Below are positions 1-10,673 of a stretch of 64,000 nt of DNA, one piece after another. The notes under the pieces were generated by a model. It had not been told where the DNA came from. It made no database searches and was given only the letters and a program-made list of their open reading frames with translations. The stretch's first letter is position 1; the number at the start of each line of letters is the position of its first letter. A program made the translations under genes and the position numbers. Source of the stretch: Osedax fenrisi (Eukaryota; Annelida; Polychaeta; Sabellida; Siboglinidae); contig OZ025243.1 in the NCBI GenBank assembly GCA_964019155.1, positions 6,638,365 to 6,702,364 of the forward strand, given 5' to 3'.

Positions 1-136
1 CCTCGTATTGTGCATTTTTCTTTCTTTCGATTTACCGCCAATAGAATTTCTCCTACTACTGGCCACTTGCCTTCTCCGTATACTGATATGTGTTTCACAG
101 TTGATGCTCTTATGTTCATCAGTGTATTATCCCCTG

Positions 137-1057
137 TTAACTTAATATATGTTTTGGTATTACATTGCATGTGGCCCCGGTGTCTATCTGTAACGTGATC
201 TTCCCATATTTCGTATTCAAAGTTATTTGATTTTCTATGGCAATCTCTTTAATACTTGCCACTTTACCGCTAACTGTATATATACAATTGGTTTCGTCTC
301 TTCGTTTCCCTTGTTGTCTGCACTGTTTCCTAAAGTGATTTAGTTTTCCACAGTTTGAACACGTTTTGTTGAACGCCGGACACAACTCTTTCTTCCATAC
401 ATGTTCGGTTCCACAGAATTTACATTTCGACAATTTTTTATTTGCATGTTTTTCATGACTTTGTTCTGCTTTTTTGTAGGGTTTTCTCTCTTTCATATAG
501 TTTACTTCTTGCTTAATATGCATGGAATAATCTTGTTCCTCTGCAGTTTCATCTAGATGACAATTATTTATTAAAGATTTTAATGTTAATTTGTTGTCTT
601 TCAGTAGTCGTTTCCTTAGGTTTTCATCGCGTAATCCTAGTAATAACCTATCTCTCAGTATTTCATCTGCGGTGATGTTCTCTAATTCACATCTGTTTCC
701 TAGCCTCCGAATTTCTGTTAGGAATTGATCAAATGTCTCGTGCTGCTGTTGAATTCTTCTATTAAATACACATCTTTCGTATGGTATATTTATTAAAGGT
801 GTTACATATTTATTAAACATTTCCTTTACTTTTATCATGATAGCTTTGTCCTTTTTATCCAATGTGCTCGTTGCATATATTTTGCGTCCACATGCACCAA
901 TGCATGTCAATAAGGTTGCTATCTGTATTTTCTCGTCCTTTGAATCTAATTCTGTTGCGCACGCATATAGGTCATATTGTTCTATCCAAGTGTTCCATTC
1001 TTGTTTCGCATTAGAACTATCTAGATCAAACTCTTCCGGTGCTTTTAATCCTGCCAT
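137..1057 (-). CDS. gag: Gag with start of aspartic protease, Gypsy-type (306 aa, broken at protease)
   Basis: This is a retrotransposon capsid/nucleocapsid protein running into protease. The N-terminal ~200 residues look like a retrotrans_gag domain (motif FDQFLTEIRRLGNRCEL). Two zinc knuckles follow around residues 212-250. The first is atypical (CX2CX3HX6C) and the second is canonical CX2CX4HX4C (CSNCGKLNHFRKQC). The frame then enters a retropepsin active site, DTGA, about 14 residues before the stop. After the TAA at 137-139 a protease-like reading continues in another frame to the window edge, which suggests a 1-nt change. A programmed -1 shift is possible, but I see no X XXY YYZ heptamer at the break. 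The start ATG at 1,057 sits about 180 nt downstream of the PBS, as expected. Confidence 0.8.
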   Translation of the reverse strand: MAGLKAPEEFDLDSSNAKQEWNTWIEQYDLYACATELDSKDEKIQIATLLTCIGACGRKIYATSTLDKKDKAIMIKVKEMFNKYVTPLINIPYERCVFNRRIQQQHETFDQFLTEIRRLGNRCELENITADEILRDRLLLGLRDENLRKRLLKDNKLTLKSLINNCHLDETAEEQDYSMHIKQEVNYMKERKPYKKAEQSHEKHANKKLSKCKFCGTEHVWKKELCPAFNKTCSNCGKLNHFRKQCRQQGKRRDETNCIYTVSGKVASIKEIAIENQITLNTKYGKITLQIDTGATCNVIPKHILS

Positions 1058-1151
1058 TACTTATGTTGTATTTTATATTCCGTGAATACAATTTAGTAAA
1101 ATAATAATATCTATATATGTTATAATTAATATTATCAATTTTTCAAAATAA

Positions 1152-1186
<35 letters not shown>

Positions 1187-1235
1187 ATATTTTATACGAA
1201 AAAATTTATAAAAATTATTATAATCGATATAATAG

Positions 1236-1247
1236 CCGCTGTCACCA
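1236..1247 (-). other. Primer-binding site (PBS)
   Basis: The minus-strand sequence TGGTGACAGCGG starts with TGG, the complement of a tRNA CCA tail, and lies directly 3' of the LTR. The same 12 nt occurs at 18,868-18,879 beside the LTR of the complete Gypsy element. I cannot assign the tRNA. Confidence 0.7.
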
Positions 1248-1466
1248 TATAACGTGTCGTGTGTTAAGGCTTATTAATATTTGCTAAGCTACTAATATGC
1301 TAATAGTTGCTTACCTTGCTTTAGTTGACCGGATAGTATGATTATATGTATTAGTTTATAAAGTTTAGTTTAGTTGATGACGTATATAAATTGAGTGATG
1401 TTTACATGTCAGGGTTCAGTATCCTGTTATAATCTTTGATTATAGTTGTTATTGGATACCGTCACA
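1248..1466 (-). repeat. 5' LTR of partial Gypsy element
   Basis: On the minus strand it begins TGTGACGGTATCC and ends ACACGTTATA just before the PBS, about 219 bp. A TATA-like TTTATATACG lies mid-LTR. The 3' terminal dinucleotide is not a clean CA, so that border may be degraded or off by a few bases. Confidence 0.6.
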
Positions 1467-1482
1467 ATATGTATATAGAATT

Positions 1483-1617
1483 TTGTGATAAAAACAGTTA
1501 AAAGTAGAGAATAAGATAATAAACTAAAGATACAATATACAATCCTAAGTAAAATAATAAAACGCTTTAAAAAAAGTTGAAGAATTTCGATAAAATACTT
1601 CCCGAACCTTCTATTTA
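1483..1617 (-). mobile_element. 5'-truncated 3' end of RLE-type LINE
   Basis: This matches 27,372-27,505 closely. It holds the last codons of the endonuclease ORF (GS-ILSKFFNF, stop) and the 3' UTR. A ~135-bp insertion with only the element's 3' end is the usual product of abortive target-primed reverse transcription. It lies just outside the Gypsy LTR. Confidence 0.75.
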
Positions 1618-1627
1618 TTGATAATTT

Positions 1628-2500
1628 ATTTAAGTAAATACATAGCCGAAAATATAATCGAAAGTATCAAGTATAAATATTTGCTAACGATAACATACGT
1701 TATAGAAATAAACAAAGAATAATACGAAATTAAAAAATTAAAGAAATTAAAACGTTTTACAGTTACCGTAAAAATAAACGAAAAACAATCGAAAGTAGAA
1801 ATAAATAATATAGTAAAAATAAACGAAAAATAATCAAAATATAAACAAAAGATAGCGTAAAAATAATCGAAAATAGAAATAAAATACATTATTTTGTAAG
1901 TGGCATCGAAATATTCAATTTCTACTTTAACTTTATAGAATTCTTCTTATCTTTGTACCACTTTTTAGTAATAAATTATTAGTTATATAGTTTAATATTT
2001 AAATGTTAAATTTTAAATATATTATAAACAGAACATATTAAAAATCAATTAAACCAATACTAGAATGAAACAAACAAATAGTGTAATACTTACCAAAATC
2101 TGTAATAATAGTAGGTAGTACTTTATTAATTTTACATTTTAATTGTATAATACATTTGAAACACATATATATATATATATATATACAAACAAACACGTTA
2201 CAAATAAAATAAACCAATATAACTATACAAAAACAGTTAATAACAAAATATACCAATAATATTACGAAACAAACAATATAATACTTATCACTATAATCTG
2301 AAATAATAGAAAATTATTAATATTGTAGTTTAGTAATATAATACATTTGAAACATATTTACAAAATATATATAAAACAAATATATAATACCGAACAAACA
2401 AAAATAAAATAATACTTCCCACTTTATCTGTAATAATAATGAATTATTAATTTTATATTATAATATATTTGAAATATAGATATAAAAACCCAACTTTTCT
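1628..2500. repeat. Dispersed repeat R1, copy 1 (degenerate internal units)
   Basis: The first ~270 bp recur at 15,942-16,130 (shared core TAAATATTTGCTAACGATAA and AAACGTTTTACAGTTACCGT). From 2,050 there are three degenerate units, each with a CCAATA-ACGAAACAAAC start, CTGTAATAATA, and an ATACATTTGAAAC end. They recur at 16,137-16,240 and 17,497-17,705. No coding potential. It sits where the 3' UTR of the minus-strand LINE at 2,640-4,401 would be, so it may be that UTR. Confidence 0.65.
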
Positions 2501-2926
2501 ATAACAAAAACACATTAAAAAAAACCAGAAGAAATAATGCAATAATTAAGATACAAAATGAAACATATATCAATATAAAATTATAAATTTCTGTTAAAAA
2601 AAAGTTGTTTGTCAAAACATATTTTGTATATTTTATTTTTAAAAGATGAAACAGATACAGATTTTATTATATCATTATTTAATGAATTCCATATATTAAC
2701 TGATCTATTATTAATTATATTTTTAATTGTATTATCATAATTATGTATTACATTTAATTTTTTACAATTAACTATAGTTCTACAATTATTCGAAATGTTA
2801 AGAATATCAGATATATTTATATCTGTATAATTATTTGAAATTTTAAAAATTGTAGTTAGATCTATTTTTAATCTTCTAAGTTCAAGTTATTCTAATTTAA
2901 AATATACCAATCTCTCTATATATGAT

Positions 2927-3510
2927 TTATATAAAATCAATTTTTAATAATCGAATTGTAAAGTAATGCATAACTTTTTGGGTAACTAGGAAATGTATAT
3001 TATTTCCAATAAAATTTGGTAAATTAAAATCTCCTATAATTATAGATGAATTATAATTTTGTTGGGTTATATCATATAATTTACATATCTGTTCATGAGA
3101 TACTTCATTACAATTTGGAGGTCTATTAACACATATAATATTAAATGGAATTTTTGAATTCATTTTTAAATGTAGGTATATATATACCTATATATTGAAC
3201 ATCTATGTGTGAAATAAAATTTCTTACAGGACATAAACTAGATTTACAAAATATCGTAACACCTCCTCTATGCATTAATTTATCGTATCTAAATAGTGTA
3301 TACTTTTTTCCACCGATTAAAATTAGAGAATTCTCTATATTCTCATAATTAAATCTCTATCATCTACCGTTAATAATGTTTCAACTAAACATGTAATGTC
3401 ATATTTATCAGATGAAAGTAAAAATTCCAAATAATTCATTTTATTTCTAATACTACGAGCATTAGCATAATATATATTTAAATTGTTATTTTTAATATTT
3501 TCATCTTTAT
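2927..3510 (-). pseudogene. APE-type endonuclease remnant of CR1-like LINE
   Basis: The start reads ANARSIRNKMNYLEFLL and DITCLVET, the usual N-terminal endonuclease motif with its catalytic Glu. After a frame change the region 3,163-2,927 reads ICVNRPPNC and IIIGDFNLPN, the catalytic GDFN block. Stops lie between about 3,360 and 3,170. The C-terminal SDH block is absent because of the downstream deletion. Confidence 0.75.
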
Positions 3511-3516
3511 TGCCAG

Positions 3517-4401
3517 TTAGTTATCTAGAACCTGTAGTTTTATTTTTAATTTATTAATAATGGAATTTTTATAAGTAATATATGACAATTTCCATACATT
3601 ACAATTATCTTCACCAATTGACATATTCCAGTCAATTTTATTATTTATAATATATCTTAGTTCATAGGAACTACTTCTAGAATTATAAATACATTTGATA
3701 ATTTTTTTACTTTTAATTAATTTATTTTTAACTACATGGTATAATATCTGATGTCGTTCTAGTGATATTTCATCTAGAGATGTTCTAATGAATGAATTTT
3801 GTAGATCTCGTAATTTACATAATCGGTTAATATTTGATAAAATAATTTTTTTTGAGACCACATTATCTACAATTAATTTTAATTTATTAAATGATAATTG
3901 AACTATTGATAATACACACGATTTATTAATATATACTGTTTTACAAATAATATTTACTAAGTATTTAAAGAAATTAGTTTTATCATTATTAGGAATATTT
4001 ATATTGTGAATAATTATTTCATTATTGCTATCTATATTATTTTTAATAATATTTACTGATTTTACCAAATTGTCAGTAAAGGTATCAGAAGTAGTTACAG
4101 TAGAGGTTACATTAGCGGTTACATTAGCGTATGATTTTTTAACAACAATCATATCACTTATTTCAGTGATTTTTGATAGTAACATATTTAATTTTGTTTC
4201 TGTTCTATTTATTAAAGTATTACTATTACTATTATCAATAATAATAGACGATGGTAATGCGTTATTTAAACTATGTAGATTTATTGGTGTATTATCATTA
4301 TTATTATTAATACATGTATTACATTTAAATGTACAATTTTGTGATCTAAATAACTGAATAGAATATTTTGGTGGTGATTTATTAGACCAATTTGTTTTCA
4401 T
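3517..4401 (-). CDS. ORF1-like protein of CR1-like LINE (294 aa)
   Basis: The ORF is intact despite the decay around it. The N-terminal third has a cysteine pair motif (CTFKCNTC, about residues 23-30) and an Asn-rich linker. The C-terminal half carries a conserved LINE ORF1 pattern: RDLQNSFIRTSLDEISLERHQILYHVVKNKL followed by a YELR segment, split here as RDLQNSFIRTSL and ERHQILYHVVKN. The same YELR segment is in the ORF1 remnant at 39,365-39,610. It is probably an RNA-binding chaperone-type protein of the retrotransposon RNP. That role is inferred from position, not from a recognised domain. Extreme AT content drives the Asn/Ile/Lys bias. Confidence 0.65.
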   Translation of the reverse strand: MKTNWSNKSPPKYSIQLFRSQNCTFKCNTCINNNNDNTPINLHSLNNALPSSIIIDNSNSNTLINRTETKLNMLLSKITEISDMIVVKKSYANVTANVTSTVTTSDTFTDNLVKSVNIIKNNIDSNNEIIIHNINIPNNDKTNFFKYLVNIICKTVYINKSCVLSIVQLSFNKLKLIVDNVVSKKIILSNINRLCKLRDLQNSFIRTSLDEISLERHQILYHVVKNKLIKSKKIIKCIYNSRSSSYELRYIINNKIDWNMSIGEDNCNVWKLSYITYKNSIINKLKIKLQVLDN

Positions 4402-4624
4402 AATTTCTGCTTTATATAAGCATTTAAAATGGTATTTATTACCACATGAACATAATATATAATATATAAATTACATGTAATACAATCCATTTTTAATGTA
4501 ATAAATATATTACAAATATATATTTTTAGAAATTATATATATTTTTAACAAACTAAATATACAAACTAATAAAAAGTCAACATTTATCAACGGGGAAAAA
4601 TAGTTTGATTTATCAATATCATAT
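4402..4624. other. AT-rich spacer, nothing recognised
   Basis: About 220 bp upstream of the LINE ORF1, possibly its 5' UTR. No ORF or motif. Confidence 0.4.
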
Positions 4625-4990
4625 TTAGTGTTTGATGAGTTCGTAAAGTGATTTTATTGTCAAAATTACATAATTATTATACTTTAGCGTACAACATATA
4701 AATCCATTATAAGACCATGCAATCTTGGTTAACTCATCACGTTTTAAGGAATGCAATAAATTACTCCTTCTTTGAGTTAGATCTTCATTAATATAGATTT
4801 TATAATTTAATGTAGGTTTTATATTTGTTCTTGATAGGTAAATATCATTACACACTAAACTTCTATTAAAGCGAACTATCGTGCTTGATAACTTACTATT
4901 GGTAGGTAACTCATGCGCTATACTAATGTCTGCATGTAGGACAATAAGAACTCGGATCAATATGTTGGATCCAAATTCTATTATATACAA
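4625..4990 (-). pseudogene. LINE ORF1 C-terminal fragment (FP25K-like fold)
   Basis: The C-terminal half reads YKIYINEDLTQRRSNLL, then IAWSYNGFICC and LTIKSLYEL. This is the pattern (I-INE-LT---R-L ... W---G-I ... I-S--DL) seen in ORF1 proteins of many LINEs and in baculovirus FP25K-type proteins. The N-terminal 50 residues show no domain. It lies between two CR1-like LINE copies but is not continuous with either. No endonuclease or RT follows, so it is an isolated fragment. Confidence 0.55.
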
Positions 4991-5094
4991 TTCTATAGCA
5001 TCAGTACATGAGACGTTTTTTTAAACTATAAACCCAGCAATTTTTAAGTTGTCTCTCATAGAATAATCATCAATATCATACTATCTAATACTGG

Positions 5095-5126
<32 letters not shown>

Positions 5127-5660
5127 AATAACTTGTAGATTTTACTGTTACTTCTGTAGTATCTATATACACTATAGTTTAATCATTAATTATGGTTTTA
5201 ATCGATAATTTTAAATAGTATATAATATTATTAATATATTATTAATATTTTTAATAATAATATTATTATCATAAAAAGTAATTAATTGTGAAATTCTTTA
5301 TTACTTATTAATACAATATACTACCGTATATATTAAAAATGATATTAATAAAACTTAAATTTAATATAAAATGCTCTAAAATAACAAAATTAATGTATAT
5401 ATTTTTATTTTGTATTTCGATTATATTTATTATTATTTTTTTTTAATATATTAATATAATAGTTATATAATTATATATTAATATTTATATTACTTTATAC
5501 GATGCTGATCTTTATTTTATCTTTTATAAATATTTATATATGTATATATATATATATAAATGTATATACTGTATGTAATAACTTATTAATTAATATAGAT
5601 ATTTATTAAATATAATAGTATGCAATATAATAATATTATTATTATTGTATTATATGTTTA
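4991..5660. other. AT-rich intergenic or intronic sequence
   Basis: Contains (TA)n at about 5,097-5,122 and long A/T-only runs. If the LRR exon at 5,672-6,392 is real, this may be its downstream intron. No coding segment found. Confidence 0.5.
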
Positions 5661-5671
5661 TATATACTAAC

Positions 5672-6392
5672 CGGTAGTTATTATTTTATTTTTATTGCAG
5701 TTATTGCCTTGATTTATATAATCACAAAAAGTCAGATTATGTCTTCCTTTTTTTATTATTGCATTTATAATATCTATTTTACTCGTTATCCATATGTTAT
5801 CGCAATAACAAGTATTTGTGAACGAAGCAAAGTCCACTGTTATCAATAGCTTACCAACATAATGTTCAACTAAGAAAGCTCCAAATGTATCGCTATCCAG
5901 AGAGATTAATTCATTACCATGTAGTGTTAATATCTTTAATTTCTGTAGATGAGCACTCTCAATTATAAAATTAGTAAGTTTATTATAACCAAGAAATATT
6001 TTACGTAATTCTCTATTGTACTTAAATATATATTTAGGTAGTGTACTTAATTGATTTTGATTAACACCGAATGTTACTAATTTAGTATTATTTATTAATA
6101 AATTTACCGGTAGATTTTCAATCATATTATTGCTTAAATATAAGCGAGTCATATTTATTAATGCATAAAATGTCATTTTATTTAAATATTCGATCTTATT
6201 GCCTCGTAGGTCTAGACTAATTAGCTGAGGATAGCTGTCATGTCTCAGAACACAGTAAATATTGTGAAATGCACATTTATCTACATTATCAATAGACTTT
6301 CTAACACAAAAATAATGTTTCGTTTTAGAATATAATTGATGATTTATTAATTTTCCTGAATCATTATCAATTCCTCGACACCATAAGCGATT
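5672..6392 (-). CDS. Leucine-rich-repeat exon with LRR C-terminal cap (possible host gene)
   Basis: One open frame spans the exon from an acceptor (TTTAATTTCACAG, AG at 6,393-6,394) to a donor candidate (CCG|GTTAGT at 5,671-5,666). A Cys-containing lead (WCRGIDNDS, HYFCVRKS, DKCAFHNIYC) is followed by typical LRRs: LISLDLRGNKIEYL, MTRLYLSNNMIENL, LVTFGVNQNQLSTL, LRKIFLGYNKLTNF and LKILTLHGNELISL. It ends in an LRRCT-like cap (CYCDNIWI ... FCDY ... NNC). LRR plus cap suggests an extracellular receptor or adhesion protein. The order Cys-rich lead then LRR would also fit a relaxin-receptor-like (LDLa-LRR-7TM) protein, but I see no 7TM exon. No other exon of this gene was recognised, so it may be an orphan exon or pseudogene. 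It is the only clearly non-transposon coding sequence here. Confidence 0.65.
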
Positions 6393-6428
6393 CTGTGAAA
6401 TTAAATGTAAGATATATAAATAAATAAA

Positions 6429-6469
<41 letters not shown>

Positions 6470-7111
6470 CTATTTATTTTTATCTGATATAATGAATAAT
6501 TTAAATAAACCCTATCATTTAAAAACACATAATGGTACCATACAGCATCTTCTAAATAAAAGGTCAACGTTTGAACGCTATATGTATTTTGCTATTCCAA
6601 ATGCTGATTACTGTTTTATACATATATAGATAGATAGATAGATAGATAAATAGTTTATTGTTTAGCAACACGAATACAATTATAATAATAGTAGTGAATT
6701 TAAAATAAAGTGAAACAAACCTACCAGAAACAAGAAATTAAAATAAATATATTATAAAATTGATAACAAATTTAATTTAACGGGCCGTGTACTAAACATA
6801 TTCCAATATAAAAACGAATATGGTGAAAGTGTTAAATAAAACAAACTGAATGTGTGAAACAAAAATTAGAGCGGAAGTCTCGGGGTGAACAGGCCCATAT
6901 GAGATGGATACAATCCCTAGTGATGGAGATAGTCCCTGATAAAGAGTGGTATGACATATTCTGCCCTCTAGAATTAGGCTGCACACAATCCAGATATGTA
7001 AAAAACTCTAACAATATATCATAATCAAATGAAATATATGTAGTGTTAAAAAAAAAAAAAATAAAATAAATAAAAGTAAGCACATATATATATAAAAAGA
7101 TAAATAAAACA

Positions 7112-8490
7112 TCATAAGTGTGAAAATTTATAAGAATTTAGCCAATAAGAATGTTTTAACATAACACGAAAGCAATTGACAGATTTACATGATGACATAT
7201 TATTGGGAAGCGAATTCCATAATGAAGGAACTCTATTTCCAAAATAGGTTAGGTAATATGTAGAATTACATTTTCTGGGTCGTAGTTTGAATAGAGTGCC
7301 TCTGCATTGGCTGCTATACGTATAAAATATAGATGTAGCCTCGACATCCATAAGTCCATTCAGAATATTGTATGTGAGTACCATGTCGCTAATTAATCTG
7401 CAGTGATATAGAGATTTAATATTAAAATAAATTAAACGATTAGAATAAGGAGACATTCTAATATTACATCTATAGAATAATCTTTTAGTAAAAAGTCTTT
7501 GGACTCTTTCTAGAGATTTAGCGTTACCTATATAATTTGTATGAGGATTCCAAATTGATGAATTATATTCTAGTATTGGGCGCACATAGCTTATATAAGC
7601 TTGTAAAAGAAATACATAGTCATTAGTAATAAAGCATCTACAATTCTATTAATAAGTATATATGCTTTTGAGCATATTGAATTAATATGTATATTGAAAC
7701 TACGATTATCAAAGAAAGTGATACCCAGATCTTTGAATTGCTTGACAACAGGTAAAGGTATTCCATTCAATGAGTAAACTGGGTGGGGGGGGGGGGGTGG
7801 TAATTGCATCCTATTCTCATAACAACGCATTTAGAAGGAGCCAGTTCTAGTTCCCAGTCAAACTTCCATTTGCATAGATTATTTAGAGCTTCTTGCATAT
7901 CATTTGTCACGTGTACTTTAAAGTTATTAGCTAGCTTCGCATCTTCTGCAAATAATGATGTTAATACATGTAGATTTATTGTATCAGGAAGATCGTTTAT
8001 ATATATAACGAATAGTAAGGGACCTAACACAGAACATTGGGGATCAGGTAACAGGTACATAATTATAATACGTTTTATTGACTTTAATGCATTGCGTTCG
8101 ATTAGATAAATAAGAAGCTAACCAGTTATGTACATTCCCCCTAATACCATAATAATCTAGCTTATATAACAATTTTGAGTGTGAAACTTTAAAAATCAAA
8201 AGCTTTAGCCATATCGATATAAGTAATATCAGATGTCATATATTCATTTTTTGATTTTAAAATTGAACCATAAAAGTTCGAAAGCTGTAACTCCGTGGAT
8301 TTATCAGATAGAAACCCATACTAGTGCTCAGTTAGGATACCATTGGTTTGTAAATAATAGGATAAATGGTAAGAGTATTTTTTCGAAAACAATTAATAAA
8401 TTTGGGAGTAAGCTAATTGTTCTGTAATTAACAGCGAGAGATGGGTCACCTTTTTTAAATATAGGTATAATGAAAGACTTTTTCAAATAC
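7112..8490 (-). pseudogene. Reverse transcriptase C-terminal two-thirds, CR1-like
   Basis: Fragments in three frames: IIPIFKKGDPSLAVNYRTISLLPN near 8,480-8,400 (RT motif 1, given here as IIPIFKKGD and NYRTISLLPN), then PQCSVLGPLLFVIYINDLPD (motif B region), LFAEDAKL in place of the catalytic FADD, and a thumb/tail with YNSSIWNPH, FTKRLFYRC and VPSLWNSLPNN. The D-to-E change in the catalytic pair plus frameshifts make it inactive. A run of G at about 7,783-7,797 interrupts one frame. Confidence 0.8.
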
Positions 8491-8714
8491 TGTTAAGAAA
8501 TAAAGCGTCAAGGCTTATGCATATTTATTTAGTATAGAAGTGCTTAACATGTGGCTATCGGCTGCTTTATATAGCAGCGTGTCTATAATGCGAGGCGGTC
8601 GTGCATGACGACCATGCAGTAATTCGCGGGCGTGCGCTAGGCGCGCGGCGCGCGTATGATGTACGTCGCTCCTTATATGGCGAGTGATAGTACTATGCAT
8701 ATAATAATAATAAG

Positions 8715-8745
<31 letters not shown>

Positions 8746-8747
8746 CA
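8491..8747 (-). mobile_element. Solo LTR (family S), 5-bp target duplication AATAC
   Basis: The 257-bp unit is bounded by TG...CA (plus strand TGTTAAG ... ATAACA) and flanked by AATAC at 8,486-8,490 and 8,748-8,752. Removing it rejoins the LINE RT at the expected SGTCPSI-(W)-KKSFIIPI sequence apart from a small frame error, so this is an insertion into the LINE. On the minus strand it has TATATAAA, then AATAAATA, then AAGCCTTGACGCTTT. That last block is shared with the solo LTR at 37,300-37,709. Its centre (8,590-8,690) is strikingly GC-rich (GGCGCGCGGCGCGCG) against the AT-rich background. The internal region is lost, so its superfamily is unknown (Gypsy or BEL would give 4-6 bp duplications). 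Confidence 0.85.
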
Positions 8748-8759
8748 AATACTAGGACA

Positions 8760-9424
8760 AGTTCCAGATTCAAGAATAAGGGTGTATATAATCGATAAGG
8801 GATAACAAATTTCAAAGGATATTTTTTTTAAATAGCCCTTGGTAACCCATCAGGGGAGTTATTATATTTATTAGGCAGTACACATAGACATTTTCTAACA
8901 TTATTATGATATAGGATAATTAGAGAATTGGTTAATATTAGGTGTAGGTCTAGCTATAAAAGGAAAATTAACACTAGTACTATTATTATTAATAAATACA
9001 GAGCTAAATTGAGAAAGACAGACAGCCTTTTCATCGTCAGATGTTACTATATTATTTGTAATTGAGCATAATAATGGTGATATAGAGTTAGATGTATGGA
9101 GCTTATCATTTAAATACATATAAAATAGCGATTTATTATTTGAATGTAATACTAAATGTTCTTTATCAATAAAATGTATTGTTTTAGAAGAATATCAAAT
9201 TCTGATTGACATTTTCGCCATTTAACAATAGAATTGTTAATATTTGTATGCAAATGTCTGCATTTATTTAATAATATTTTGAGATGAATAGGACATTTAA
9301 TTTTTTTGTGCGAATATAAAGGGGAATAGATATTACAAATTTTAATAAGTAAATTAGAAAAATTATTTAGAATAACTGATCCATCAATAGAGTTATTGAG
9401 GAAAGCATCCCAATCAGTGGACAT
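8760..9424 (-). pseudogene. RT linker and N-terminus of CR1-like LINE
   Basis: The frame at 9,424-9,152 reads DWDAFLNNSIDGSVILNNFS, then KILLNKCRHLHTNINNS, the conserved basic linker between endonuclease and RT. The frame at 9,119-8,904 reads NSISPLLCSITNNIVTSDDE and LSQFSSVF. Then NNSPDGLPRAI near 8,860 marks the RT entry. The frames are separated by short shifts. Confidence 0.7.
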
Positions 9425-9429
9425 TAGTT

Positions 9430-10140
9430 CTGATTTAATAGTAATAACATCAGCTTTTCTAAAGTTGATAGATGGTGAACTTCGAGAATAATGATTAGAC
9501 GTATTAGAAGATGAAGATAAAGAATATACGAATAGATAGAAATATGATCACTCACATGTTTATCATATTCAATTGGATTGATTGGAGATATTGATAATAC
9601 AATACACATGTTGTTAGTAAGGATCAGATCAAGGATATTAGATTTACGATTATTAAAATCAACTAGCTGTACTAGAGCCTCTTTTTGAGTGAATGATTAG
9701 AAGTATTTCTCAATCCTAGTGAGTCCAGATCCTGCTAGCTAATAAAATCCGGATAGATTAAAATCTCCATATATTAAACATGAATTATACGAAACCAATA
9801 CATTAGAAATAAAGTCACATAGTTCAATAGTATTGACTAGAGACATTTATTGTGGTCTATATACCACAATCAGTAAATAATTATAGAATAGTATACCGAT
9901 TTCAAAATTATGAACTAAAGATATTGTGCGGTCACAGTATGATTTGTTAATATATAATAAAATATCACCACCATGAGGGTTAGTGATTCGATCAAGTCTG
10001 AATAGTGAGTAATACGTGCAATTAGATAGTAACATAGAGTCAGTGAATTCATTAGATAGCCAGGTTTCGGTGAAAATAATAGAGCTAAGACAGTGGGAAG
10101 TTTATTACAGATACTACGCGAATTAGAATAATAAACTTTA
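9430..10140 (-). pseudogene. APE endonuclease remnant of CR1-like LINE
   Basis: The frame 10,035-9,847 reads YYSLFRLDRITNPHGGDILL and IVVYRPQ. The frame 9,609-9,424 contains NNMCIVLSISPI and YDKHVSDHISI, the C-terminal S-D-H block. The GDFN block falls in a shifted frame near 9,760. Confidence 0.7.
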
Positions 10141-10149
10141 ATAGTAGGA

Positions 10150-10673
10150 CATAGTTAATTATTTGTTGTATTAGGAGTCGACTTATTTTTATCGCTTTTT
10201 TTAAATGATAATTTCCATTTCGTAAAATCCGAATTAGTATAATCTACAGAATATTTCTAGTCAATCATAACTTTATCGTTATCTAAATAGAAATATTTTA
10301 GCTCATAATTAAGAGTTCGCAAGTTAAAACACACTTAATATTACCAGGAATAAGACCAGCACCAATATTAAGTATATTTCGTAAATAATTGATGATTAAC
10401 AGCGTCAGAATAACTTGGGCTCGATTTGGAATATTCGGATATCTTATTAGTTAAGGACTTAATTAAGGACTAAATATCGGTATTAATAGAATTTAATAGA
10501 CTCTCATTATTTTTAATTAGTGATATACATGTATTTAAGTTTGTATTGTTATTTTCAATTAGAGTAATGAGTGGTGTATTATTATAGTAATTATCAAGGC
10601 AATCAATGCATGTATAATGGAAGTATGATGATGTGAGAATTTCCAAGAGGTATTTCGGAGGATTAATATTCAA
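10150..10673 (-). pseudogene. ORF1 remnant of CR1-like LINE
   Basis: It opens NINPPKYLLEILTSSYFHYT and CIDCLDNYYNN, aligning in layout with the 294-aa ORF1 at 3,517-4,401 (PPKY start, Cys pair, Asn-rich linker). The C-terminal part is broken into short frames, ending with a recognisable ELK-/YELR-type segment near 10,310. Confidence 0.55.

Larger units (their letters stand above)
1..1466 (-). mobile_element. Ty3/Gypsy-type LTR retrotransposon, 5' part, cut by window edge
   Basis: Read on the minus strand, this is a 5' LTR (1,466 down to about 1,248), a primer-binding site, a short leader holding an (ATAA)n tract (about 1,147-1,190), and a gag-protease reading frame that runs toward the left edge. 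RT and integrase would lie beyond position 1. It is a different family from the element at 18.7 kb: LTR and gag differ, but the primer-binding site is the same 12 nt. The protease frame is broken near 137, so this copy is probably defective. The LTR borders are inferred from the PBS position and the TGTGACGG start, because no second LTR is in view. Confidence 0.8.
2640..4401 (-). mobile_element. CR1-like LINE, internally deleted
   Basis: In order on the minus strand: an ORF1 protein (4,401-3,517), an APE-type endonuclease (about 3,510-2,927), and then directly the C-terminal tail of the reverse transcriptase (about 2,880-2,640, motif RSVNIWNSLNNDI). The whole RT palm is missing, so a deletion of well over 1 kb must lie near 2,900. 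Several frameshifts and stops show it is dead. Confidence 0.75.

Noticed and set aside
3181..3220. Large serine recombinase, phage or plasmid functions
   Set aside because: No such motif found anywhere; all recognisable enzymes are retroelement or hAT related.
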